Shown: positions 1-10,557 of the stretch, piece after piece
How positions within the stretch are numbered: position 1 is the stretch's first letter
Layout of the letters: each line of letters begins with the position of its first letter
Source of the DNA: Diphasiastrum complanatum
Lineage: Eukaryota; Streptophyta; Lycopodiopsida; Lycopodiales; Lycopodiaceae
DNA length: 64,000 nt
Assembly: GCA_029204225.1 (NCBI GenBank)
Contig: CM055100.1
Coordinates: 2,317,334-2,381,333, forward strand
Direction of reading: 5' to 3'
Translations under genes and position numbers: made by a program
Notes under the pieces: model-generated
The model's input: only the letters and a program-made list of their open reading frames with translations
What the model was told of the DNA's origin: nothing
Database searches by the model: none

Positions 1-466
1 TATTTAGGATACTCAGAGTTGAGTTTTAATCATTTTATATCTTCTAGAGATTCTATATCTTAGAATTGGATTCTAAGGATAATGGTACTTGGAAGTTTTT
101 CATGAATTATCTGCCAGAGTTTGTGGATGATTTCAAACTGTAATTATAATATTTTCTTAACTTTAATCTCCTAAGTTAAGTAATATTTCACTCAGTGTTT
201 ATGTAAATGTTTTACATGAAGGTGATGTTACTAACTTGCGGTGAGTGTGACCCAATTGAGAAATTTATCACTTATTGTACTTTTCAAACTTAAGTTGTAC
301 TCTAGAACAGAGATTAACAATTGAAAATAGGTTTATCTCTAAGTACTTGTTTGATATGGAAGTCAGACTAAGGAGAATAATTTTCTCGATTAATATTGAA
401 AGTTAAAGGAACTATTCTTGTAATTCTTTTCAGTTTTGAAGAGTTTCTAAGGATAGAAGCAGTTTA
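1..466 (+). pseudogene. Decayed chromovirus pol tail (integrase end and chromodomain)
   Basis: This segment aligns by eye, with many substitutions and small gaps, to the integrase end and chromodomain of the better preserved element at 15960-16250. Shared stretches include the 'cccagtgttt..catg' junction, 'catgaaggtga' and 'acaattga..a..g.tctatctctgagt'. The chromodomain-like part is near 310-400, where residues such as ISKYL and a following basic/acidic stretch match the ISECLVRWKG region of the other copy. No open frame survives. It is the 3' end of a Ty3/gypsy chromovirus whose body lies left of the window. The family is fairly sure from the match plus the LTR that follows; exact borders are not. 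Confidence 0.6.
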
Positions 467-815
467 AAGAGGGAAGAATGTCATGGCCATATTCAGTTAA
501 GGACCTGGAACAGTCCTAATATGGTAGACTAGTCCTCCAATATTTGAGATTATTGGTCATGCTGTGATTTAATTCCATGTCAAGGCCAGTTTGTGACTAA
601 TAACCTTGAGAAGACCCAAACACTCTAATTGAGACATATGGAGTATTGCATGTCTGTGTGACGGATATAGGCATGAGGATTGCATGAAGAGATGTGATCT
701 ATTTATAGTTGACCTGCATGGGGGTTGCATGGTTTCATGCACAGGACTCTACTCTCTATATAATGAGGTAGGGATTCTCCCATCAACATATTGGATTTAG
801 GTTACCAGTTTCTCT
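467..815 (+). mobile_element. Polypurine tract and truncated 3' LTR of a chromovirus
   Basis: A purine run (AAAGAGGGAAGAA) ends at 478 and is followed by TGTCATGGCCAT, which parallels GGGAGGAAGAA|TGTTATGTCCAT at 16249-16271. Further matches such as 'attggtcatgctgtgat' against 'attagttatgctacctc' support homology with the 10.5-16.7 kb LTR. A TATA-like CTATATAATG lies at 755-764. The LTR is cut near 790-815, where minus-strand copia gag sequence begins, so its R-U5 end is missing. Confidence 0.6.
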
Positions 816-1005
816 CTTCTCCTCTTGCTTCACATGACATGGCAAGTGCTTTGCCATCCTTTGCCTCCCATATGGGTAGTAGGTCTGGTTCAGCTGGTCT
901 GGCTATTGAACCATTAATGTATCTCCATAGCTCTTTTTTGATTAGTATCATCCTCATCTTGAATCTCCACATGTGAAAATCATTTCCGTTGAACTTGTTG
1001 ATCAA
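802..1005 (-). pseudogene. Copia gag N-terminus, array unit 1
   Basis: The 67-codon minus-strand frame begins MINKFNGNDFHMWRFKMRM, the pattern that opens plant Ty1/copia Gag (a short 'L.G.NY..W..RM' motif and a basic patch). It continues with KKELWRYING and WEAKDGKALA. It then runs into the chromovirus LTR at ~815, so only the first ~60 residues of a roughly 250-400 residue Gag remain. Confidence 0.7.
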
Positions 1006-1139
1006 TCAGATTTTTGAGGTTGATCCTTCCATGAAGATTGAAGAATAGAAATTCTACACAAATCAATTATAAACTAGATTTGAAAATATGAATCTCTTTA
1101 AGTTCTTTTGATCTCAAGACTCTAGTGTATCCAAAATGA

Positions 1140-1690
1140 GGCTTTGATACCACTCTGTTGGGAGTGACACAAGGTTTCTCAGGCTGCAACAGAATCGAAG
1201 GCCGTCATCCTAGGAAAGAAAAACAGAAACAATAATAAGAACTTGATTACTTAGAGACTTGAAGAATAGAGCAGTTCTAATTCGTGTTGATAATGAATAT
1301 CAATGTAGGTGTCGTAAAAAAATGCGAAATGGTTAGGCGTCTGAGACAACCATGCAATTCTTTGTTATTGATATTTGTGACAGTAGAGAAAGAAGAGTGA
1401 GAGGTATTTAAACATTTAGCACGAATGCAACATGATAAAAAAAATAGTGAATGTACATAAGAATGTTGTAGTAACAACGATTAGATCACAAGATAGTTGC
1501 GTTGAGCACATGATTCTACTTATAGAAACAAGCAATTGCTATAATTGAGACTATTTTTTGTTTTTGTTTTTCTCTCTCTATGATCTCTAACTCTGAGGAG
1601 TCAAATACCGAGTTACCAATTTTTTGGTTCTCCGATCTCTCTGATCGGTACTATTATTCTACGTGTATCTTGTCTCTAATCGCTCATATT
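1140..1690 (-). mobile_element. Copia LTR and primer site, array unit 1
   Basis: Read on the minus strand, an LTR ends CACTCCCAACA (edge at 1156) and is followed after three bases by TGGTATCAAAGCC (1140-1152). That is one mismatch from the initiator-Met tRNA primer site used by plant copia elements. A TATA-like TTTAAATACC lies near 1408-1417. The upstream end of the LTR (right side here) was not fixed; it lies before the gag of unit 2 at ~1740. Confidence 0.6.
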
Positions 1691-1737
1691 CTTATATAGT
1701 TGTTTGATGATCTTATGTTAATTGATTCAACAATTGT

Positions 1738-2130
1738 TTGAACTCATTCAAATGATCACTGACTGAGGTACCTTCGTTCATTTTGAGGGTAAGGACCTTC
1801 TTTCTCAGAAAGAGACGAGTTGATACATCTGATGTTTCATAAATGCTTGTTAAAATATCCCATGCCTATTTCGAAGTGGAACAATTTGATACATAAGCTA
1901 TCCGAGTATCTTTCAAATTTAACGATACAATGGCAAGTGCTTTGCCATCCTTTGCCTCCCATATAGGTAGTTCAGCTGGTCTGGCTATTGAACAATTAAT
2001 GTATTACCATAGCTCTTTTTCGATCAGTATCATCCTCATCTTGAATTTCCACATGTGGAAATTATCTCCATTGAGCTTGTTGATCAATCGGATTTCTGAG
2101 ATTGATCCTTTCATAAAGATCAAAAAATAG
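1738..2130 (-). pseudogene. Copia gag N-terminus, array unit 2
   Basis: Minus-strand translation gives the same opening as unit 1 (HMWKLSP mirrors MWKFKMRM in the opposite frame). After frame changes it continues into the Gag block RLFLRKKVLTLKMNEGTSVSD and HLNEFKQLLNQLT, then a stop at ~1738. This is the LTR_gag (UBN2-type) domain of copia Gag, carried further than in unit 1. Stops and indels make it non-functional. Confidence 0.7.
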
Positions 2131-2220
2131 AAATTGTACACAAATCAATTATAAACTAACTTTAAAAATATGAACCGCTTTAGGTTCTTTTGATCTCAAG
2201 ACTCGTGTATCCAAAACGAG

Positions 2221-2642
2221 GCTCTGAAACCACTCTGCTGGGAGTGACACAAGGTTTTTTCATGTAGTATCGGTATTGAAGGTCATCATTCCAGCAAAGA
2301 CAAAAAGAAACAATAATAGAAACTAGATTATTTAGAGACTTGAGAAATAGAGCAGTTCTGATTTGTGTTGATAACGAATATCAGTGTAGGTGTCGTAGAC
2401 AACCATAAAGAAATGCAAAATGATTAGGCGTTTGAGATAGCCATGCAATTCTTTGTTACTGATATTCGTGATAGTAGAGAAAAAAGAGTGAGAGGTATTT
2501 AAACATTTAGCACGAATGCAACATGATAAGAAAAATTACGAGTCTATATAAGAATGTTGTAGTAACAACGATTAGATCAGAAGACAATTGCAATGAGCAC
2601 GTGATCCTACTTATAGAAACAAGCAATTGCTATAATTCAGAC

Positions 2643-2673
<31 letters not shown>

Positions 2674-2790
2674 ATGATCTCTAACTTTGAGGAGTCAGAT
2701 ATTGAGTTACCAATTTTTTGGTTCTCCGATCTCTCTAATCGGTATTGTTCTTCTACGTGTATCTTGTCTCTAATCTATCATATCCTTATA
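2221..2790 (-). mobile_element. Copia LTR with mutated primer site, array unit 2
   Basis: The LTR edge (TGCTGGGAGTGACAC on the plus strand) is at 2236. The primer site at 2221-2232 reads TGGTTTCAGAGC on the minus strand, one change from TGGTATCAGAGC. The body parallels unit 1 throughout. It differs by a longer TC run at 2646-2674 where unit 1 has only a short one. Confidence 0.6.
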
Positions 2791-2814
2791 TAGATGTTTG
2801 ATGATCTTATGTTC

Positions 2815-3852
2815 ATTGATTCAACAACTGTTTGAACTCATCAAGATGATCACTAACTGAGTTACTTTCGCTCATTTTGAGGGTAAGGACCTTTTTTCTT
2901 AGAAAGAGACGAGTCCATTAGAGAAAATTTGGCCTTGGAAAGTGCCCTATAACGATTGCCATGTAGGATGACAAATTTTTGGCAATGTTAAATACAAAAA
3001 TAAAATCTTTTTTTTTTGCCTGTAGTCCTATCAACATAGTCTTCGATGGTTAGCTATTATGTGCATAGTATAGTTTGTGGCTGAAAAAAATTGTAACTTT
3101 TAAACAACATGTCAAACTGGTCAACTGCGCTTGAGTCCGATATCAGGTTGACCAAGGGTTGACCGACGAGAATTTTGACTGACCATAATTTCTTCACCAG
3201 CTCAGAACTGGGTCATGTTGGGTGTCATTGGCAATCTCTCGTCAAGGGCTTTTTAATGGCACCATAATCATCTCAATCCGAGCTGTCGTTCAAAAGTTAC
3301 ACTTTTTTTTTTTTTTGGTTGAGCTACATACTATACTACAGATAAAATGGCTTATTTACGGGCTGTCCCCAATGCAAAATCATAGTTCTTTTAAAAAGAA
3401 AAGAAAACTAATTTCAAGGAGCTACGTTACGTAGATTTCAAATTTGAGTGTTTTGATTGGTCCATGTGGACGAAATTTTTGAGAAAAAATAAAAAGCATC
3501 TTTCTAAAATGCCTCTTTTGTGTTCAAATTTTCTCTAATGGATACATATGATGTTTCATAAATACTTGTATCCCATGCTTCTTTCGAAGTGGAACAATTT
3601 GGTACATGAGCTATCTGAGTATCTTTCCAATTTAAGGATACAATGGCAAGTGCTTTGCCATCCTTTGCCTCCCATACGGGTAGCAGTTCTGGTTTAGCCG
3701 GTCTGGCTATTGAACCATTAACGTATCTCCATAGCTCTTTTTTGATCAGTATCATCCTCATCTTGAATTTCTACATGTGGAAATCATCTTCGTTGAACTT
3801 GTTGATCAATCAAATTTCTGAGGTTGAGCCTTCCATGAAGATCAAAGAATAG
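2815..3852 (-). pseudogene. Copia gag N-terminus, array unit 3, split by an insertion
   Basis: The start of this gag is at 3852-3642 and reads as in unit 1 (RMILIKKELWRYVNGSIARP, WEAKDGKALAIV). It goes on SLNWKDTQIAHVPNCSTSKE, then meets the inverted-repeat insert at 3541. The Gag core resumes at 2914 with the same RKKVLTLK-like block as unit 2. The gag therefore existed before the insert arrived. The unit's LTR (3941-4011) is truncated and its primer site is deleted. Confidence 0.65.
2915..3541. mobile_element. MITE-like element with terminal inverted repeats
   Basis: The segment opens with CCATTAGAGAAAATTTG and closes with its near-exact reverse complement CAAATTTTCTCTAATGG. It interrupts gag unit 3 at the point where units 1-2 read straight through (gagacgagt..gatacat). 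No transposase-like frame is present in its ~627 bp. The GAGAAAATTT core resembles Mutator-type ends. A clear target duplication could not be found, so the superfamily is not assigned. The break point in a known reference unit makes the insertion itself fairly certain. Confidence 0.6.
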
Positions 3853-4164
3853 AAATTGTACACAAATCAATTATAAACTAGCTTTGAAAATATGAACCTT
3901 TTTAGGTTCTTTTGATCTCAAGACTCTAGTGTATCCACTCTACTGGGAGTGACACAAGGTTTCTCAGGCCACATCAAAATTGAAGGCCGTCATCCTAGCA
4001 AAGACAAAAAGATCAGACATTGTAGCGAGAATAGATAGAATATTAGGTGAAAAAGAGAGAGAGAACATGTGAATATTGTGAAAGATTTCAGATCAATTAA
4101 GATCCAAATCCATAGAATGATCTTGGGTTAGAAAGACAACAAATCACCAACCTTGCCAATGTAG

Positions 4165-4551
<387 letters not shown>

Positions 4552-4552
4552 G

Positions 4553-4965
4553 GTTCCAACTACATACTTTGAAGCATTTGTATGCACATGAAACTCTATT
4601 GTCCAATTGGACAATCGTAAGATTGGAGCTGAGACCAATGTATCCTTAAGCTTTTGGAAGGCCTGCAAGGCTTCCTCCATCCAATGAGATTCTGTGGTGA
4701 GCTTGTAAATTGGTCTTGATAACTCCGCAAAATCTAAAATGAAGATCCGATAATAGTTCGCATGACCCATGAAAATGTAGACCCTGCGAATCATCCCTGG
4801 TGGTGGCAGATTAACAATGATCCTTATCTTTGATAGATCCATGGCAATTTCGTGTGTTGATACGATATGACCCAGTATCAGGCCATGTGTCACCCAAAAT
4901 TGACACTTTTCTGGGTCCAAGAATATCTGATACTTGCGGCAACTAAGGAAGATATCTTATTTAGC
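4553..4965 (-). pseudogene. Ty3/gypsy RT thumb to RNase H start, fragment
   Basis: On the minus strand the frame reads CRKYQIFLDPEKCQFWVTHG, then LGHIVS, LPPPG, GHANYYRIFILDFAELSRPI, WMEEALQAFQKLKDTLVSAP and FHVHTNAS. These are, in order, the end of the gypsy RT palm/thumb and the start of RNase H (the 'HVHTDAS' strand, here with N for the usual D). Only about 130 codons remain. The upstream RT with its YxDD box and all later domains are missing. The fragment ends at the GA run. It is close to the copy at 61981-62298. Confidence 0.8.
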
Positions 4966-5545
4966 CATACTACATAGATAAAGGTAAGTGAGTATATGAA
5001 TCATGATGGGCCAGAATCTAATGGGAAGGACGAGCATAGTGAAAAGTAATGACTGAATGTGGGGAGTAGAACATGCTATGCAAGTAAGAGATTTAGGTAC
5101 GTGTGCACTTTACAAAACAAATCCTATCCCACGTTAAAAAGGGGTAATACTAGGCTTTATAAGCAAGAGATCCTAACTAGGACTAGGATTGCGAGGGAAT
5201 ATTTCTAGTCATAACACACATGTCAAAAAATCACCGATTGAATGACGAATATCATGCCAATCTCATGCAAAAATGAACACCACTATGAACACCACCGGCT
5301 ATCCACATCATGAATTATTTTGAATCCCTTATACTGGACATGGACATAACAGCCAAGGTACCAAATCATCTTCAACTTGCTCAGGTATTGGTTTCGCTGC
5401 TAACCATGCCATTGATCATGTTCACTGCATATGTTATTGCCGTGTCAAGGGTGTAACCTTTCGGTGAAGATGTGCTGGGTTCTAAATCTGAATTTGGTTG
5501 AATGCATGCATAGCCATACAATCAATTGTGGTTAATGCTTCAATT
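4966..5545. other. No gene seen
   Basis: I see no coding frame or clear element end here. It lies between RT and protease pieces of the same orientation and family, so it may be decayed pol sequence or a later insertion. Confidence 0.4.
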
Positions 5546-5547
5546 CA

Positions 5548-5742
5548 TCACATAAAATCCGTCTGAGAATTGTAATGACCTCCCCTGGCTTGCCTTGGGT
5601 GATGAATGTTTTGGTTTGTCGTGGACAATCCATCATCAGCCTTGGGTGCAATAGGTTTCACCGCCCATGTGGTTGGATCTACCTTTACAGCCTGCTCTCT
5701 ATTCTCAAAGGTGAGTTTTTCAGTTTCCCAGTTGTGAACCAC
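5548..5742 (-). pseudogene. Gypsy protease C-terminal fragment
   Basis: Minus-strand residues MVHNWETEKLTFENREQAVK and VDPTTWAVKP match the region just after the protease fold in the copies at 18685-19113 (VIHNWDIGKITFENRERAVK) and 60360-60470. In this gypsy family the block follows 'LLGRPW', a typical retropepsin end. The active-site half is missing. Its right edge meets a copia LTR scrap at 5743-5744 through a shared 'tgtgagaga'. Confidence 0.7.
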
Positions 5743-5743
5743 T

Positions 5744-5995
5744 TGTGAGAGAGATGACTCTCTGCTCTCTCTAGAACTTAGGACCCAATTTTAGGGCACC
5801 AGTAGCCTAAAATAGCTAATTTTGACCTATATGTCCAAATAACATGATTTTGGTGTCATTTTGAAGGGATATGAAATATATACTAAAATAAAAGTATCTA
5901 GGCCTCTTCCACACGTGTGAAAGGTTAGATCCAAAACTATGTACAAAAATTGCCAATTAAGGCCTCAAACTAGCTAGGAGATGTTGACAATTTCA
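5744..5995 (-). mobile_element. Copia LTR fragment (family of 54398-55050)
   Basis: It is nearly collinear with 54775-55050, including 'gaacttagga.ccaattttagggca', 'ataacatgattttggtgtcatttt' and the end 'aatgttgacaatttca'. In minus orientation the LTR would begin TGAAA(A)TTGTCAACA. The U5 half of the LTR is missing. It contains the palindrome CACACGTGTG at 5910-5919. Confidence 0.65.
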
Positions 5996-5997
5996 CA

Positions 5998-6245
5998 ATC
6001 AACATCTACTTAATGAAAGAGATGCAAACTCAATAAGATATTGATCAAACATCAAAATTATGATAATATGAAGTTGTTGTCTATAAAAAAATAGTAAGCT
6101 ACTGTATTTCACACATGTGGATCCAAATATAACAAAATATGAACATTCTACACACAAGATTGCAAGATATCATCAAGATAGAACACCAGTGGATAGATGA
6201 ACCCAAGAGAACTCGTGTATAATAAAGAAATGAGATGAGAGAGAG
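5998..6245. repeat. Dispersed repeat, copy 2
   Basis: Second copy of the 4165-4396 sequence. Where copy 1 ends in the long GA run, this copy has only 'gatgagagagagaaaa', so the GA run in copy 1 expanded from a short purine seed present in both. Confidence 0.6.
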
Positions 6246-6980
6246 AAAAATCCTTCCTCCCATCAATTTACATCTTTTTAGAACAGGTCCATGCCTCATT
6301 AATGAGCTTGGTTTCCCTCCATAACAAAAACCCTACTATTAATGTGGATTAGATTCAATGAACAAGACATTCAAATTTAAATCATCCAAACTTGACCTCT
6401 TGCTTTTGCCTCACTTTCTCAAAGTGGTAATTCAAATGCTTTTAGAGCTCAAGCAAGATTATCAAGTGGCATAGCAGCACACAGACACGGAAACATCATC
6501 ATCATCTAGAGTAAGGTTTCCTTGCTTCTCTCCTTGATCTTTCTTTTTCTTATAACGTTTCAAAGAAACCTTATAAAAAACCCACAATACTATTACACAA
6601 TTGGTAAAAGGTTTAAATAAAACCTTAAACCCTAAGATTTATAACTAAAACCAGCTGATTTTGAGCCACATAAAAAATCTAAAAACATAAAATGAAACAG
6701 TGAAAAATGAATTTCAACAATTGGGTTGTTTGAATTTGTTGGTTTTTCACGAGCACACAAAAAGCTTCTCAACATTTTACAATTTTATTGCAAGAATTTT
6801 GTCCTTTAGATGCACTTTCATATGCAAGTTGTAAATAGCAAACAGTTCTTATCTCTCATTTTTTTTGCATGATTCCCTAGGCTCTTGACATGCATGTGCA
6901 TAGACATCATCATTAGCTTTGCTAAATAGCTTTGACTGATGTTAGCTAAGAAAATTGAAAATCCGAAATTTCCAACTATA
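6246..6980. other. No gene seen
   Basis: AT-rich sequence without recognisable coding capacity. If the primer-site call at 6981 is right, this would be the leader and gag region of a minus-strand copia element, but I cannot recognise gag in it. Confidence 0.35.
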
Positions 6981-7142
6981 GGCTCTAATACCATGTATTG
7001 GTCTTAGAATGATAGCTAAAGTTGTAAACAAGTATTCCTACCACTAGGCAATCCCACATTCAAGAGCAAACAAAAGGATAAAGGAAATATGGATCTAGAT
7101 CTTGATGGAAATGATTCTTTGGGCCATAAACCAATGAAGCGA

Positions 7143-7275
7143 AAATCTTTGATGGCAAAGAAATGGGCCTGAAAAATTCAATGATTTTTTTTATCCAAAG
7201 TTAATGCACAAATCTTTGATGGCAAAGAAATGGGCCTAAAAAATTTCAATGATTTTTTTTATCCAAAGTTAATGT
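7143..7275. repeat. Tandem duplication, 67 bp unit x2
   Basis: The block starting 'aaatctttgatggcaaag' at 7143 repeats at 7210 almost unchanged, ending in 'atccaaagttaatg' both times. Few differences separate the copies, so the duplication is recent. Confidence 0.9.
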
Positions 7276-7542
7276 GTTGAAACATATGTTTCACATATGC
7301 GAAAAGCATATTTTTAGCATGTGCACCATACAACACTATGATAATGGTTATAACATGGGTTTTTTTTAAAATGTTTTTTAATTATTAAAAATTTAGACAA
7401 TATGAATAAGCATTTGTGTAGGCCATTTGATTAGGCCATTTAATCAGCCCATATTTAAAGCATAGGATATACTGTAATTTTAAGACATGCTATAACACAT
7501 GGTTCAATGTGTTTAAAATGCGTTATATACATATCTTATAAA

Positions 7543-7571
<29 letters not shown>
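7543..7571. repeat. (TG)n microsatellite
   Basis: About 14 TG units in AT-rich non-coding DNA. Confidence 0.95.
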
Positions 7572-7573
<2 letters not shown>

Positions 7574-8426
7574 AAGTTTAGCATTACGGATGCTTTTATT
7601 GAAGTTAATGCTATCAATATATTTTCATTTATGTCATGCTTAAAGCACATGCTTAAAAGTTTTCATAGAAACATAAAACTTATATATATGTTGTAAATCA
7701 ATGTCATAACTACAACCGTTATTTATAAACCCATCTATTAGCCTTCTTATGTTAATGTAATGAGATTAAATGCCCAAAGATCTTATAGTAAACATAACCT
7801 GGATTCACATAAAAGTGATATTAAGATATATTGCAATATAAAATACATTGGCCAAAATTGAAAAGATTTTCCAATATATTTCAAAACTATTGTAACAAGT
7901 ACATGTGATTCAGTGTCTATGAATGTTTTCTTTGTAATGAGAGAGAAAAAAAATTCTTTGGGCAAGATTGTTGCCCTATTAAAATGAAGGGCACACTTGT
8001 GTTGGGCCTTGTCAACAATAGACTATCAATAAAGATGAGTTTTTGGAGACATCTGTTTAGCAAATTAAATTCAAGAATAAAAGAGCAAACATAGGCTCGG
8101 TCTCAACTTGCCTTGTACAAAAAATTACACTACCTCTGATAGAGATACAATACCAAATAACATGGTTCCAAAAACTAGCAAAAGTATTTTTCCTTAGTAG
8201 ACAATCTATGGGCAGATTAATATTTCAAAAAAACTTTACTGTAGAAAACATTGGGCAGGCCACAAATCACTAGTGGAAAAGAGATAACAATTGAAATAAA
8301 GAAGATGGAGTGTAGGAGAAGGCACTCTAAATGTCTATTGAATCATAAGTGTGATCATTAAGGACACTCTTAAAATCACAAGAATAGTTGCAAAAGAGAG
8401 CAACCACTTATAAACTTCTAGTTACA

Positions 8427-8735
8427 TGCACACAAGCTTTGCACCAATGCTACCTTGCAAGGTTTATTAATATGCAAAAGCATCATGTGCGGTTGTCTCT
8501 AGATGATCGACGTCGAATGTTCACATGTTTTGTGCTAATGTTCATAAGTGTTTTTACCAATCCTAGCTTACAAGTTCATCAATATGCCAGAGCATTGCGT
8601 ATTATCTATAGTTCTATCTAGATGGTCAATGTCACATGCTCACAAGTTTTGTGCTAATGCTAACTCACAAGGTTCATGTCAAAGTACTCTGTATTCTCTT
8701 TTGTTGTATTTAGATAAACAACAATCTCCTTTGTG
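8427..8735 (+). repeat. Degenerate tandem repeat, three ~90-120 bp units
   Basis: Units begin near 8427, 8518 and 8636 with 'atgcacacaagctttgcacc', 'atgttcacatgttttgtgct' and 'atgctcacaagttttgtgct'. Each continues with 'aatg', a 'ttacaag/cacaagg' block, 'ttcat.aatatg', and 'tctagatg.tc.a.gtc'. They are too diverged for recent slippage and code for nothing recognisable. Confidence 0.6.
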
Positions 8736-9640
8736 CACCATCATAGTAATATGGACTTCAAACATGTGCACTATGTTTGCAAATTATACAGCTAATGTTT
8801 GTTTCAAAACTTACTTCTAATAGATTTCTCTCACTTGTCATCAACACTTGCTTAGAGCTAGAACCTGCCAATCAAACATCCTATCACTTTTATTCAATCA
8901 ACCAAAAATACTTACTGCTCACAAGGAATCTCTTTCCATCAACATTTCCACAAAGAATGGAACATGGCAAGAAGGATTTAACCATCTAAGTCTTAAGCAT
9001 TCAACATCATCACTCGGGCCTGTCACTTCGGTTAACTAGAGATAAGATCTACTCACTTATTGTGCTTCTTACAAGATTACTACTCACAAATTGCAAATCT
9101 ATAATCTCTTACTCACTCAATATAAGACTCTTGCTCTCATTACCAAGTCATGTCATTCAACATTAGAATACTTCAAGAACTCAACACATGGCTTGAGCAA
9201 CAAAATTGTATATAGAAATGATAAGAAGTACTCCAAGGATTCTCATTCCAATGACAATAACTTCTTACAAAACTGCATGCACAAGATGCACGCTCACTCA
9301 TCAATTTTGCTATTCACTAACATTGATCACCAACACATCGAATCGACTATCCTTCTCTGGATTGTCGGATCCCTAACACAATCGACCCCTCTTCTTTTCT
9401 ATCTTTTCTCTTCTTACCCGCCTTTGAGCTTCTTGGCTGTCACTTTTTATAACCGAATATTGTTGAACTTCCCACTATTGGGTCACATCCAACGAAGTTT
9501 TATATCACTAACTAGTCTTTCCTCAACTCATGGTCTTACACAACAAGATTCCATGGTTGGGTTCATAATTACAAGTATAATTACTCTAGTTTTTGGATTA
9601 ACCGACACCAAAAAGTATACCTTCGGTTGATTGTGTTCTT
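8736..9640. other. No gene seen
   Basis: A 179-codon plus-strand frame (9091-9630) crosses this stretch, but its composition (Ser, Leu, Thr, His rich; no domain) looks like chance. A pyrimidine-rich part at 9380-9450 and the sharp start of GC-richer DNA near 9360 suggest an element boundary that I cannot name. Confidence 0.35.
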
Positions 9641-10300
9641 GGCAGAGAATCTACCAACATTGCCCTCCGCGAAGCTTGTTGCAAGTCCTCTCTACAACTT
9701 TAACTAGCGGCCGGTTTCCTTTGGTTGCTGATATGATTCGCCATCTTCTGTGTTTCTTCTGTTTGGCGCTCTCTTCTTCTTCCGGATTCACAACTTGGCT
9801 ATCAACAACTCCTATATCATCCACTACAATACTCTGGATATAGAAGACGGTGGCATGTGAGTGTGACCTGGATGAGCTTTGGTCGTCCTTTGTGCTACTA
9901 GGAGATGCCTGAACTTTGTGCCCATGGTCGGCAACCATCATTTTAGTCTTCTTAGCTCATGGAGGCTATGGTGGTAATTGAGATTTGTTACTTTTTGTAT
10001 TTGTGCCGGAACGTGTAGGGGCCTTGGAGCATAAGCTCCTCCTTCGTTTAATGAGTCTCTTTCCCTTCAATGATTCCTACTCCTTCTCATTTCATGGTGT
10101 TGTCTGCTCCTCTTCTTCTTCTGCTTCTGTGTCGGTTGTCGTCGTCCCCTTGAATGTTCCTGCTTCCTTTCTTCTAGGGTGTGATTCTCTTTGATGACCT
10201 AGTAGCTGGCTTGGATGCCTTTGGTTGTTCATCCTCTTGAGCACCTGTGTTTGGCTCGACTATCATCTATAGTTGCCTAAGCTCTCGAGGTCAATATTAC
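9641..10300 (-). other. Coding-like minus-strand stretch of unknown origin
   Basis: The minus strand is purine-rich and in changing frames gives charged, low-complexity protein: EDEQPKASKPATRSSKRITP near 10170-10240, DDDNRHRSRRRRG near 10110-10150, and NPEEEESAKQKKHRRW near 9740-9795. Such basic/acidic runs occur in retroelement Gag or linker regions and in host nuclear proteins. No domain is recognisable, and the frame is broken by several stops. Confidence 0.3.
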
Positions 10301-10384
10301 ACATCTTCTTAAAAAATCAACATCCATGTAACGTCGTGCAACATCGGGGAAAGTGAATGAAATACACACACATCGTGCATCCTT

Positions 10385-10414
10385 TGTTCACAGATTCCAC
10401 TGAATCTGTGAACA
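10385..10414. other. Perfect 13 bp inverted repeat with 4 nt loop
   Basis: TGTTCACAGATTC is followed by CACT and then GAATCTGTGAACA. It sits about 145 bp upstream of the chromovirus 5' LTR in DNA with no gene. It could form a strong hairpin; no function is assigned. Confidence 0.85.
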
Positions 10415-10557
10415 CGGTTTCTTTACCATTTTTCTCCTTTTTGTTACTTCTATAGGTTACGGTTCTTTACGGTTTGGTCTTCTTATTAGAATAGTTTCCA
10501 AGCAGAAGCGTTTTCTCATATTACAATGAGTATTCCCTAGCCTGTCAGTGGGGAGAG

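Larger units (their letters stand above)
800..4011 (-). repeat. Tandem array of three ~1.08 kb copia LTR-gag units
   Basis: The same block recurs three times on the minus strand: LTR, primer site, then the start of gag. The gag anchor 'atggcaagtgctttgccatcc' lies at 839, 1930 and 3642. The LTR edge 'tgggagtgacacaagg' lies at about 1160, 2241 and 3946. The spacing is 1080-1090 bp between units 1 and 2. It is the same between units 2 and 3 once the ~627 bp insert at 2915-3541 is removed. A repeated LTR-gag start without the rest of the element suggests unequal exchange or template jumping rather than separate insertions. Unit 3 is cut off at about 4010. Confidence 0.75.
6981..8017 (-). mobile_element. 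Possible copia LTR with adjacent primer site
   Basis: On the minus strand TGGTATTAGAGCC (6981-6993) is one base from the initiator-Met primer site. Directly to its right a TG...CA-bounded stretch (6994-8017; minus-strand start TGTTGACAAGGCC) could be the LTR. No second LTR copy was found, and no protein fragment confirms it. The right edge is a guess from the TGTTGA opening common in copia LTRs. Confidence 0.3.

Noticed and set aside
9091-9630. 179-codon open frame on the plus strand
   Set aside because: No domain, odd Ser/Leu/Thr/His-rich composition, no promoter or splice context, and it ends where another unassigned stretch starts. Probably chance.
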